This document shows positions 1 through 5,893 of a DNA stretch of 10,234 bases, one piece after another; the stretch's first letter is position 1; each line of letters starts with the position of its first letter. The stretch is from Anaerolineaceae bacterium (GTDB lineage Bacteria > Chloroflexota > Anaerolineae > Anaerolineales > Villigracilaceae). The translations under genes and the position numbers were made by a program. The notes beneath the pieces were generated by a model. That model saw only the letters and a list, made by a program, of their open reading frames with translations. It did not search any database and was not told the DNA's origin. The stretch lies in NCBI GenBank assembly GCA_009885445.1, contig VFKQ01000348.1:1-10234 (forward strand), written 5' to 3'.

Positions 1-482
1 ATTTTTCGAGCGCGTTCTCCAACTCGGTGCTCGAACACATTCCGCACGTGCAACAAGTTTTGAAGGACGTGTCGCGCACGCTCAAGCCGGGCGCGCCGTT
101 TTATTTTTGTGTGCCCAACTCGCGTTATCTTTCCGAGCTGTCGCTCTCAAAAGTTTTCGGCAAAAGCTACACTGAATGGTTCCGCAAAATGTCGCGCGTT
201 GAAAATGCCGTCGAACCGGAAGTGTGGCAGGGCTGGCTCGAAGCGGCGGGATTTAAACTCGAGCGCCACTGGAATTATTTTTCGCCGTCCGCAATGCGCA
301 CGCTCGAATGGGGACACTACCTCGGCGCGCCCACGTTACTTCCGCACGCGCTGTTCAAGCGCTGGATTATTTCACCCACGCGCTGGAATCTTTTTCTCAC
401 CCAACGCTTCCTGCAAAAATTCGTAGACCATCCCGAACACCCGCAGGGCACGTTTACATTTTATGTTGCGCGCAAACGCTAA
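1..482 (+). CDS. Class I SAM-dependent methyltransferase, C-terminal part (5' end outside window)
   Basis: The reading frame is open from the left edge (first whole codon at base 3) to TAA at 480-482, giving the last 159 residues. The fragment begins in the second half of a Rossmann-type methyltransferase domain: NSVLEHIPHVQQVLKDV followed by LKPGAPFYFCVPN is the usual post-motif II/III pattern of the Methyltransf_11 group (VLEHI, then LKPGG, then a strand ending in a P-N turn). The SAM-binding glycine motif lies upstream of the window. The remaining C-terminal region is rich in Trp and aromatic residues and has no signal or membrane segment. The methyl acceptor cannot be read from the sequence. 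A second methyltransferase starts 25 bases downstream, so the two are probably co-transcribed. The GTG at 27 is internal, not the start, because conserved domain sequence precedes it. Confidence 0.85.
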   Translation, partial: FSSAFSNSVLEHIPHVQQVLKDVSRTLKPGAPFYFCVPNSRYLSELSLSKVFGKSYTEWFRKMSRVENAVEPEVWQGWLEAAGFKLERHWNYFSPSAMRTLEWGHYLGAPTLLPHALFKRWIISPTRWNLFLTQRFLQKFVDHPEHPQGTFTFYVARKR

Positions 483-507
483 TCGCTGAAAGCTGACGGC
501 TCCTCTC

Positions 508-1233
508 ATGTCCTTCGACGAAAAATATTTTTCCACGCACACTTACGCAAACACATCGTTTGCAAAATATGGCCAGTACTGGTGGTCGAATCGATTCTTC
601 GCGGCGCTCGCGCGGCGGCACGGCAAAAAGGAGTCGCGCCTGCTGGAGGTCGGTTCGGGCCTTGGGCATCTCGTCGCGCAACTCGAGGACGGATTCCAAA
701 CCGTCGGCTTGGACCTGAACCATTGGGCCGTCGCCCGCTCAAAGCGCGAGGTGAAGCGCACGGCGCTGACGACTGCCTCGGCGCAGGATTTACCATTCGC
801 CGACGAGTCGTTCGGCGTCGTCGTCATCAAGCACATCGTCGAGCACCTGCCCGACCCCGCGCGGGCGTTGCGCGAAATTGGCCGCGTCACCGCCCCGGGC
901 GGAATCCTGATTCTCGCTACGCCGAATCTGGGTTCACTGTTAAAACCGTGGAAAGGCAAACGCTGGATCGGCTACCAGGATCCGACGCATATTTCATTGA
1001 AGCAACCAGAAGAGTGGCTTGAATTAATTCAAAACGCAGGCTTCAGCCTGCATCGCACATTCGCAGATGGCTTTTGGGATGTGCCTTATATTCGTTTCGT
1101 GCCGCGCCAATTGCAAAAATTATTTTTCGGCTCGCTGGGCGGCGTGCAGGCCATTTCGACGTTTGTCTTTTTGCCGATGCGCTGGGGCGAGAGTGTGCTG
1201 GTGATTGCAAGGAAAAATCCCACAATGGCGTGA
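508..1233 (+). CDS. Class I SAM-dependent methyltransferase
   Basis: A complete 241-residue cytoplasmic methyltransferase. The SAM-binding motif I is LLEVGSGLGHL at residues 45-55. The acidic residue ending strand 2 is in VGLDL (Asp69), motif II is AQDLPFADESFGVVV around 92-106, and KHIVEHLPDP (108-117) plus APGGILILATPN (129-140) complete a Methyltransf_11/25-type fold. After the core is a roughly 100-residue C-terminal extension with DPTHISL (158-164), a pattern common in methyltransferases of cell-surface glycan or lipid clusters, though the substrate cannot be told. The ATG start is well supported by the N-terminal DEKYF region, but no clear Shine-Dalgarno sequence precedes it, so translation may depend on coupling to the preceding methyltransferase. 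The two neighbours share the fold without looking like a recent duplication. Confidence 0.9.
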   Translation: MSFDEKYFSTHTYANTSFAKYGQYWWSNRFFAALARRHGKKESRLLEVGSGLGHLVAQLEDGFQTVGLDLNHWAVARSKREVKRTALTTASAQDLPFADESFGVVVIKHIVEHLPDPARALREIGRVTAPGGILILATPNLGSLLKPWKGKRWIGYQDPTHISLKQPEEWLELIQNAGFSLHRTFADGFWDVPYIRFVPRQLQKLFFGSLGGVQAISTFVFLPMRWGESVLVIARKNPTMA

Positions 1234-1239
1234 GGCGTG

Positions 1240-1245
1240 TATAAT
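1240..1245 (+). promoter_or_regulatory. TATAAT -10 box for a probable leaderless transcript
   Basis: A perfect TATAAT lies six bases before the ATG at 1252, so initiation at the usual distance would begin at or next to the start codon. No -35-like hexamer occurs at 16-18 bases upstream, and no Shine-Dalgarno sequence precedes this ATG. Placement of a -10 box right against a start codon is the known signature of leaderless genes in Deinococcus and Actinobacteria; applying it here is inference. Confidence 0.6.
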
Positions 1246-1251
1246 TTCAAC

Positions 1252-1854
1252 ATGCCTGACAAAAAAGCTTCGCTCGATCCCGACCAAATCCTTTCTGCAG
1301 AATTTAATTACATTGCCAACAGCGCCTTCCAAGCGAACGAAGATCGAAGCCGCGCGGCTTCGTTCTTTTTGCTTTCAGTCGGTTCGCTGGTGGCGGCCAT
1401 CTTCGGCGCAGGCGGCGCGGACATTACCAACCAGACCTATCTTGTGCTGGCTGGCTTGTTCCTGTTTCTCACCCTGCTCGGCGCGTTGACGGTGGTGCAA
1501 CTTGCGCGATTGCGCATTGCCTGGCACGAGTCGGCGCGCGCCATGAATCAAATTAAAGATTATTACATGGCGAATCTGAAATCAGCCAAACTGGAACAGG
1601 CCTTTCGCTGGCGCACAGAAAACCTGCCGCCTCGTCATAAACCGGAAAGCATCTCGTATGCCACCGCGCTGGAGGTGTCGATGCTGAGTGGGTTAACCTT
1701 CGGCGCAAGTGCGTACTTCATTCAACTGGGGCTGATCTTCACGCAGTATGCCTGGGCTTGGTCTTTGGCTTTTGGGTTGGCCATCTTCTTGTTTGAAATG
1801 TACCTGTACCGTCGTATTTTGGTGAAAGGAAAAGCATATGAGCGCAAATCATAA
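1252..1854 (+). CDS. Four-helix integral membrane protein of unknown function
   Basis: Not recognised as a named family. Starting at ATG 1252 it is 200 residues. A GTG at 1237 would add five residues, but it overlaps the TATAAT box and has no ribosome-binding site, so the ATG is preferred. Four hydrophobic helices are visible at about residues 34-54, 62-86, 139-163 and 167-188. The first two form a hairpin, then a 50-residue hydrophilic loop (RIAWHESARAMNQIKDYYMA and following) separates the second pair, and the protein ends in a basic tail (KGKAYERKS). The N-terminal stretch NYIANSAFQANEDRSRAASF before the first helix looks amphipathic. The layout loosely recalls small multimeric membrane proteins such as the RipA or SLATT type, but I see no diagnostic motif. 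Its last 17 bases overlap the start of the DUF4342 gene, implying translational coupling and a shared role. Confidence 0.8.
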   Translation: MPDKKASLDPDQILSAEFNYIANSAFQANEDRSRAASFFLLSVGSLVAAIFGAGGADITNQTYLVLAGLFLFLTLLGALTVVQLARLRIAWHESARAMNQIKDYYMANLKSAKLEQAFRWRTENLPPRHKPESISYATALEVSMLSGLTFGASAYFIQLGLIFTQYAWAWSLAFGLAIFLFEMYLYRRILVKGKAYERKS

Positions 1855-2092
1855 TGGCACCGAGGAGTTCCGCGTCGAAGGCGAAAAAATGGTCGCCAAG
1901 ATCAAGGAACTTTTGCACGAAGGCAATATTCGCAAGTTGATCATCAAAGACAAGGACGGCCGCACGCTGATAGAAATCCCGCTGACCATTGGCGTGGTCA
2001 GCGCGATTCTTTTGCCCGTGTGGGCGGCCATCGGCGCCATCGCCGCGCTGGTGGCAGAAGCGACGATCGTGGTTGAGAAAACTGAAAATTAA
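1838..2092 (+). CDS. DUF4342 domain protein, single C-terminal membrane-inserting helix
   Basis: An 84-residue protein preceded by a good Shine-Dalgarno sequence (GAAAGGA, 1824-1830) inside the upstream gene, which it overlaps by 17 bases. Residues 10-47 (EKMVAKIKELLHEGNIRKLI, then IKDKDGRTLIEIPL) and the hydrophobic stretch IGVVSAILLPVWAAIGAIAA at about 51-70, followed by an acidic/valine strand and VEKTEN, match DUF4342. In Firmicutes this domain often follows a UBA/TS-N domain; that domain is absent here, so this is the minimal form. The biochemical role of DUF4342 is unknown. The overlap with a four-helix membrane protein suggests that the two act together in the membrane, which is inference from arrangement only. 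Confidence 0.85.
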   Translation: MSANHNGTEEFRVEGEKMVAKIKELLHEGNIRKLIIKDKDGRTLIEIPLTIGVVSAILLPVWAAIGAIAALVAEATIVVEKTEN

Positions 2093-2098
2093 ATAATG

Positions 2099-2181
2099 TT
2101 ACGCGGGTGGTCGAGTAGGCGGCGGGCAGAAGTGCAGTTATTCACGGCTCTTTTGTCGCCGCCGTACCGAGACCCGCGTAA
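2099..2181. repeat. Long imperfect palindrome, REPIN-like intergenic element
   Basis: TTACGCGGGT (2099-2108) is the exact reverse complement of ACCCGCGTAA (2172-2181). Further in, GGCGGCG (2118-2124) pairs with CGCCGCC (2157-2163), and the intervening GGTCGAGTA and TACCGAG segments pair partly, leaving a 32-base apical region. The GGTCGAGTA...TACCGAGACC pairing resembles palindromic elements seen repeatedly in Actinobacteria and Chloroflexota genomes. It follows the DUF4342 stop directly and ends just before the ribosome-binding site of the next gene. A run of Ts is lacking, so it is not a clean intrinsic terminator. Confidence 0.75.
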
Positions 2182-2196
2182 ATTGGAGAATTAACC

Positions 2197-2790
2197 TTGC
2201 CCCGCGACTATAGCCTCGACAAAAATCCGCCGACTGCGTTTCAGCGCATCCCGGAAAACACGCGTGACGACGATTGGATTCGCGCCCTCCTGCACCGCGG
2301 ACAAATCGCGCGCATCGCCTCGCGCTGGGACCTGCAACCCTTCGTCAACACGACGACGTTTTTATACGATGAGCCGAACGCGCGCATCATCTTTCACTCC
2401 AACGTGGCGGGCCGCGTGCGCGCGAACTTGGACAACTATCCCGAAGTGTGCGTGGAAGTCAGCGAGTTCGGTCATCTGCTCCCCTCCAATGTGGCGCTCG
2501 AGTTTTCTCTTCAATATCGCAGTGCGCTGGTCTTTGGCAAAGCACAGGTCATCGAGGATGACGACAAAAAGCGCGAAGTCCTGCACAAATTAGTCGCCAA
2601 GTATTTCGGCAAAATGGAACTGAGCAAAGATTACCGTCCCGCCACCGAAAAGGAACTGCGCTCCACCTCCGTCTATGAGATTGCGATTGAATCATGGAGC
2701 GGCAAAGAAAACTGGAAGGAACGCACCGACCAAAGCGACGAGTGGCCCGCGCTGGATGAGAAATGGTTTGAGGAATACAAAAAATCTTAG
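2197..2790 (+). CDS. Pyridoxamine 5'-phosphate oxidase superfamily flavin-binding protein (NimA-like)
   Basis: A 197-residue cytoplasmic split-barrel protein. The N-terminal half contains LLHRGQIARIASRWDLQPFV (31-50) followed by the YDEPNARIIFHSNVAGRVRA region (57-76) and YPEVCVEV (81-88). This is the order seen in FMN-binding Nim-like/COG3467 proteins, where the RIIFHS...GR segment lies at the flavin phosphate. YRSALVFGKAQVIED (107-121) is the typical second barrel strand pair, and YEIAIESWSGKEN (160-172) is the family C-terminus. It probably binds FMN or haem and reduces a small molecule, but the substrate is unknown. The start is TTG at 2197, chosen because GGAG at 2185-2188 is correctly spaced, family sequence begins at once, and there is no upstream ATG in frame. 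The palindromic element ends just upstream, and a second palindrome begins at the last base of its stop codon. Confidence 0.87.
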   Translation: MPRDYSLDKNPPTAFQRIPENTRDDDWIRALLHRGQIARIASRWDLQPFVNTTTFLYDEPNARIIFHSNVAGRVRANLDNYPEVCVEVSEFGHLLPSNVALEFSLQYRSALVFGKAQVIEDDDKKREVLHKLVAKYFGKMELSKDYRPATEKELRSTSVYEIAIESWSGKENWKERTDQSDEWPALDEKWFEEYKKS

Positions 2791-2852
2791 CCACAGATTT
2801 CACTGATTAGCACGGGGGTTTTTAATCTGTGAAAATCCGTGTAATCCGTGGC
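2790..2852. repeat. Dispersed CCACAGATT-type palindrome
   Basis: Bases 2790-2813 are matched by the reverse complement of 2829-2852 at 19 of 24 positions (core words CCACAGATT/AATCCGTGG and CACTGATT/AATCCGTG). The unit begins at the final G of the preceding stop codon and stops nine bases before the next gene's Shine-Dalgarno sequence. CCACAGATT/AATCCGTGG elements are familiar as high-copy intergenic repeats in several phyla. The right arm is open in frame with the following gene and would create a false N-terminal extension from GTG 2829. Confidence 0.75.
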
Positions 2853-2870
2853 AAAAATGCCGGAGGCCCG

Positions 2871-3233
2871 ATGAACCGTGACTTCGAATCGCACAACCGC
2901 ACTTCGCGAGAACGCATGCGCGCCATCATTGAGGGCATGAGCGCCGAGGAACTGTCCCTGCCCACCGTGTCCGGGTGGACGGTTTCCTCGGCACTGGCGC
3001 ATATTACCTTTTGGGATTTTCGCATCTTGCATCTGCTCGAACGCTGGCAGACTCAGGACGTGATCGCCTTGCCCTACGATGTGGACTCGCTCATTGAAAG
3101 TACACCCGACACAATGGTGGAAAAGATTCGGCGGGCTGGCGTCCAATTTAAATTTGAGCGCAACGAACATCGCGAATATCATCTGTCCGAAATCGAGCAG
3201 GCGCTACAAACCCATCGCGCGGCGCGCGCCTAA
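2871..3233 (+). CDS. Short DinB-like / mycothiol-dependent-type four-helix protein
   Basis: A 120-residue protein starting at ATG 2871, with GGAGG at 2862-2866 a short four bases upstream. A GTG at 2829 is rejected because the 14 extra residues are encoded by the palindromic repeat. RTSRERMRAIIEGMSAEELS (10-29), then the VSGWTVSSALAHITFWDFRI segment (33-52), resembles the DinB/maleylpyruvate-isomerase N-terminal pattern: a helix, a Trp-Thr turn, then a helix carrying a metal-ligand-like His (here His45). Proteins of the superfamily are usually near 150-170 residues and supply further His ligands late in the chain. Here the C-terminal half is short and charged (RNEHREYHLSEIEQALQTHR), and the His residues in it may or may not serve. 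Metal binding and any thiol-transferase activity are therefore inferred. A channel gene follows 21 bases later. Confidence 0.7.
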   Translation: MNRDFESHNRTSRERMRAIIEGMSAEELSLPTVSGWTVSSALAHITFWDFRILHLLERWQTQDVIALPYDVDSLIESTPDTMVEKIRRAGVQFKFERNEHREYHLSEIEQALQTHRAARA

Positions 3234-3254
3234 TTTTTCAGTACGGAGAATCTT

Positions 3255-5162
3255 ATGACAAACAAACCATCTTTGCGTCAACGCTTTAATTATTGGTTCG
3301 ACAATTACATGTCGCGCGGCACATCGGCCTTAATCGGCGGACTGGCCATCGCCACCCTGTTGATTATTTTCAGCGCCGGTTTCATCATCACCATTGGCGG
3401 ACGAATTCTGCGCAACCCGGATGCTGACCCGCCCGGGTTTTTAGAAGCCACCTGGTGGAGCCTGATGCGCACGCTCGATTCGGGCACCATGGGCGGCGAC
3501 AACGGCTGGGGCTTTCGCATTGTGATGTTGCTGGTCACCCTCGGCGGCATCTTCATCGTCAGCGCGTTGATCAGCGTAATCAACAACGGCCTCGAAGCGA
3601 ATCTCGAACGCCTGCGCAAAGGCCGCTCGCGCGTGCTCGAAAATAATCACACATTGATTCTCGGCTGGTCGCCGCAGATTTTCACCGTCATTTCAGAGCT
3701 GGTTGCGGCCAACGAGAATCGCAAAGAGGGCGCGGTGATTGTGGTTTTGGCCGACGAAGATAAAGTGGAAATGGAAGACGCCATCAATGAGCGCGTGCCC
3801 GACACAAAAAACTCGCGCATCATCGCGCGCTCGGGCAGTCCCATTGACCTGACCGACCTAGAAATTGCCAGCCCGCACAGCGCGCGCGCCATCATCATTC
3901 TGCCGCACGGCACAGACCCCGATTCACAAGTCATCAAATCGGTGCTGGCCCTCACCAACAATCCCAAGCGCCACGCCGCGCCGTATCACCTCGTCACCCA
4001 AATTCGCGACCCCAAAAATATGGACGTGGTGAAAATGATCGGCCAGCGCGATATCCTCCAGCCCATCCTCACCAACGACCTGATCGCCCGCGTCGTCGCG
4101 CAGACCTCGCGTCAATCGGGTTTGTCGCAGGTGTATGTGGAGTTGATGAACTTCGGCGGCGACGAAATTTATTTCAAAAATGAAAGCGCGCTCACCGGCA
4201 AAACCTACGCGGATGTGCTCCGCACCTACGACGACTGCTCGCCCATGGGCATTCGCCGTGCCGACGGAACGGTCCTGCTTAACCCGCCCTCAGAAACCGA
4301 CCTGCGAGCGGATGACCAGTTAATCGTCATTGCCGCCGACGACGACAAAATTCGTCCCAGCGCCCAGCGCGCCAGCGTGGACGAATCCGCCATCCAAAAA
4401 AATACGCGCCGCGCCAAACCCGCGCCCGAGTCTTGTCTCATCCTCGGCTGGAATCGTTCCGGCGCGACCATCATCCGCGAACTCGATTCGTATGTGGCGC
4501 GCGGTTCACGCGTTACTGTGGTCTCGGATATTTTCAATCTCGAAAAACAAATCCCCGCGCAGGCTGGAAAATTACACAATCAAAAATTGAAAGTGACCGA
4601 AGGCGACACCACCGACCGCGCCTTGCTCGAGTCGCTCAAGGCCCCCGATTACGAGCATGTCATCGTGCTGGCCTACAGCACGCTCGACCCGCAGGAAGCG
4701 GACGCAAAAACCCTCGTCACCCTTTTGCACCTGCGCGACATGGCGATTCGCGACGAAACGCCCTTCTCCATCGTCAGCGAAATGCTGGACCTGCGCAACC
4801 GCGAACTGGCCGAAGCCGCCAAAGTGGACGACTTCATCGTCAGCGAACATTTAATCAGCCTGATGATGGCGCAGTTCAGCGAAAACCGCGAATTGCTCCC
4901 CGTCTTCTCAGACATCTTCGATCCCGAGGGCGCCGAGGTTTACCTCAAGCCTGTGAGCGAATATGTGCAGAGCGGCAAACCCGTAAACTATGCCACGCTG
5001 GTTGAGTCCGCCCTGCGCCGCGGCGAGACGGCCATCGGCTACCGCCTGATGCGCGAAAGCGACGATTCCTCGCTGGCACACGGCGTACACACCAACCCGA
5101 AGAAATCGTCCACGGTTGCATTTGCGCTCGAGGACAAGGTCATCGTCATCGCCGGGAATTAA
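3255..5162 (+). CDS. CASTOR/POLLUX (DMI1)-like two-helix ion channel with tandem RCK domains
   Basis: A 635-residue membrane protein with GGAG at 3245-3248, six bases before the ATG. Two membrane helices sit at about 23-47 and 87-107. Between them is a pore-loop segment (ATWWSLMRTLDSGTMGGDNG, 65-84). LDSGTMG at 74-80 aligns with the ADSGNHA-type filter known from CASTOR/POLLUX channels rather than the TVGYG filter of classical potassium channels. A Rossmann RCK domain begins at HTLILGWS (132 onward) and a second at CLILGWNRSG (from 394), each with a strand-Gly-helix nucleotide-fold motif and a later regulatory segment. In plants this family conducts cations in the nuclear envelope; bacterial members sit in the plasma membrane and their ion and ligand are poorly defined. 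No transporter partner is next to it. The gene ends six bases before a perfect hairpin. Confidence 0.88.
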   Translation: MTNKPSLRQRFNYWFDNYMSRGTSALIGGLAIATLLIIFSAGFIITIGGRILRNPDADPPGFLEATWWSLMRTLDSGTMGGDNGWGFRIVMLLVTLGGIFIVSALISVINNGLEANLERLRKGRSRVLENNHTLILGWSPQIFTVISELVAANENRKEGAVIVVLADEDKVEMEDAINERVPDTKNSRIIARSGSPIDLTDLEIASPHSARAIIILPHGTDPDSQVIKSVLALTNNPKRHAAPYHLVTQIRDPKNMDVVKMIGQRDILQPILTNDLIARVVAQTSRQSGLSQVYVELMNFGGDEIYFKNESALTGKTYADVLRTYDDCSPMGIRRADGTVLLNPPSETDLRADDQLIVIAADDDKIRPSAQRASVDESAIQKNTRRAKPAPESCLILGWNRSGATIIRELDSYVARGSRVTVVSDIFNLEKQIPAQAGKLHNQKLKVTEGDTTDRALLESLKAPDYEHVIVLAYSTLDPQEADAKTLVTLLHLRDMAIRDETPFSIVSEMLDLRNRELAEAAKVDDFIVSEHLISLMMAQFSENRELLPVFSDIFDPEGAEVYLKPVSEYVQSGKPVNYATLVESALRRGETAIGYRLMRESDDSSLAHGVHTNPKKSSTVAFALEDKVIVIAGN

Positions 5163-5167
5163 AACAT

Positions 5168-5196
5168 GTAGGGCCGCAGCAATGCTGCGGCCCTAC
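5168..5196. terminator. Perfect 13-bp hairpin between convergent genes, likely bidirectional terminator or REP unit
   Basis: GTAGGGCCGCAGC (5168-5180), loop AAT, and GCTGCGGCCCTAC (5184-5196) form a perfect 13-bp stem between the channel gene and csaA, which converge. On the minus strand the stem is followed by ATGTTTTAATT, giving a T-rich tail for csaA. On the plus strand the tail GATTTAAT is weak. Elements of this GTAGGGnCGCAGC form recur widely in related genomes, so it may be a mobile palindrome doing duty as a terminator. Confidence 0.7.
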
Positions 5197-5209
5197 GATT
5201 TAATATTCC

Positions 5210-5548
5210 TCACAACAATTTCGCGCCCAGCGGCACAGACTGGTCGGGCACACACAACGTCACCTCGCCCTTTTCATTGTGAAACCCGGTCACGAGACAT
5301 TCAGACATCAGCGGGCCAATCTGCTTTTTGGGGAAATTAATCACCGCCACCACCAAACGCCCCACCAATTCTTCAGGCTGATACAAGTTCGTCAGTTGCG
5401 CGCTCGATTTCTTCACGCCAATCTCGGGGCCAAAGTCCACTTCGAGCACATAGGCTGGCTTGCGCGCCTCGGCAAACACGCGCGCCACGATAATGCGGCC
5501 CACGCGCAGTTCCACTTTGGCAAAGTCATCCCACGAAATGGTTTCCAT
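5210..5548 (-). CDS. csaA: CsaA-type tRNA-binding domain / export-related chaperone
   Basis: A 112-residue cytoplasmic protein that is a stand-alone OB-fold tRNA-binding domain. DFAKVELRVGRIIVARVF (8-25) is the first strand pair. ARKPAYVLEVDFGPEIGVKK (28-47) followed by SSAQLT is the CsaA hallmark region, and VAVINFPKKQIGPLMSECLV (67-86) is the conserved second half ending at SEC/SEVL. Length and all motifs match CsaA rather than the shorter-motif YgjH group. CsaA dimers are reported to bind unfolded or exported proteins in Bacillus, and the fold is that of the tRNA-binding domain of methionyl- and phenylalanyl-tRNA synthetases. It stands alone, converging on the channel gene, with a dispersed palindrome upstream. 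The Shine-Dalgarno sequence is weak (a GGAAAA stretch about ten bases before the ATG). Confidence 0.92.
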   Translation of the reverse strand: METISWDDFAKVELRVGRIIVARVFAEARKPAYVLEVDFGPEIGVKKSSAQLTNLYQPEELVGRLVVAVINFPKKQIGPLMSECLVTGFHNEKGEVTLCVPDQSVPLGAKLL

Positions 5549-5619
5549 GAAAATTTGTTTTCCGTTTCTCTAGCGTGGATGTAAATTTCTCACTGCGACC
5601 CTGGCGCTTTACATAATTA

Positions 5620-5680
5620 GCCACAGAGCGCACAGAGTTTTTGAGTTTTTTCTCAGGGTTTTCTCTGCGCACTCTATGGC
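5620..5680. repeat. Dispersed CCACAGAG-type palindrome
   Basis: GCCACAGAGCGCACAGAG (5620-5637) pairs with CTCTGCGCACTCTATGGC (5663-5680) at 15 of 18 positions; a TGAG/CTCA step and T-rich loop lie inside. It sits between csaA and the 56-residue membrane-protein gene. It resembles the CCACAGAG...CACAGAG repeats seen in many copies in other bacterial genomes. The 165 bases between the two genes hold nothing else recognisable. Confidence 0.7.
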
Positions 5681-5713
5681 AAGGGCATTAGCCTGCATAA
5701 AGCGAATTAAGAA

Positions 5714-5884
5714 TTAACGCAACACGAAAGACAGCGCCACCAACACAGCGAAGAACGACCCGGCCAACAGACCGATGCGGCGCAGGTCGCGTTTAATGTA
5801 GGTGTAATCGGGGTTGAACTCCACGGCGGCGGGAGCACTACCCATCATCGGGCGGCGTGCGAGTGAACGATTTTTGCGTGACAT
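5714..5884 (-). CDS. Small single-pass membrane protein (56 aa), coupled to sortase
   Basis: The frame from ATG (complement of 5882-5884) to TAA (complement of 5714-5716) encodes 56 residues. The basic N-terminus (MSRKNRSLARRPMMG) is followed by EFNPDYTYIKRDLRRIG (22-38) and one hydrophobic helix (LLAGSFFAVLVALSFVL, 39-55), ending with Arg. A strong Shine-Dalgarno sequence, AGGAG, overlaps the stop codon of the sortase gene and lies six bases before the ATG, so it is almost certainly translated from the sortase mRNA. The positive-inside rule puts the N-terminus in the cytoplasm. The family is not recognised. YIKRDLRRIG just before the helix looks like a conserved juxtamembrane segment. Position suggests a sortase accessory, which is inference. 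Confidence 0.8.
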   Translation of the reverse strand: MSRKNRSLARRPMMGSAPAAVEFNPDYTYIKRDLRRIGLLAGSFFAVLVALSFVLR

Positions 5885-5893
5885 AAAAGACTC

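Noticed and set aside
1237..1251. GTG at 1237 as the start of the four-helix membrane protein
   Set aside because: It overlaps the TATAAT box and has no Shine-Dalgarno sequence; ATG 1252 fits the promoter better.
2829..2870. GTG at 2829 as start of the DinB-like gene
   Set aside because: The 14 extra residues come from the right arm of the dispersed palindrome, and ATG 2871 has its own GGAGG.
4433..5005. A 190-codon frame inside the channel gene
   Set aside because: Arg/His-rich low-complexity translation typical of an off-frame reading of GC-rich coding sequence.
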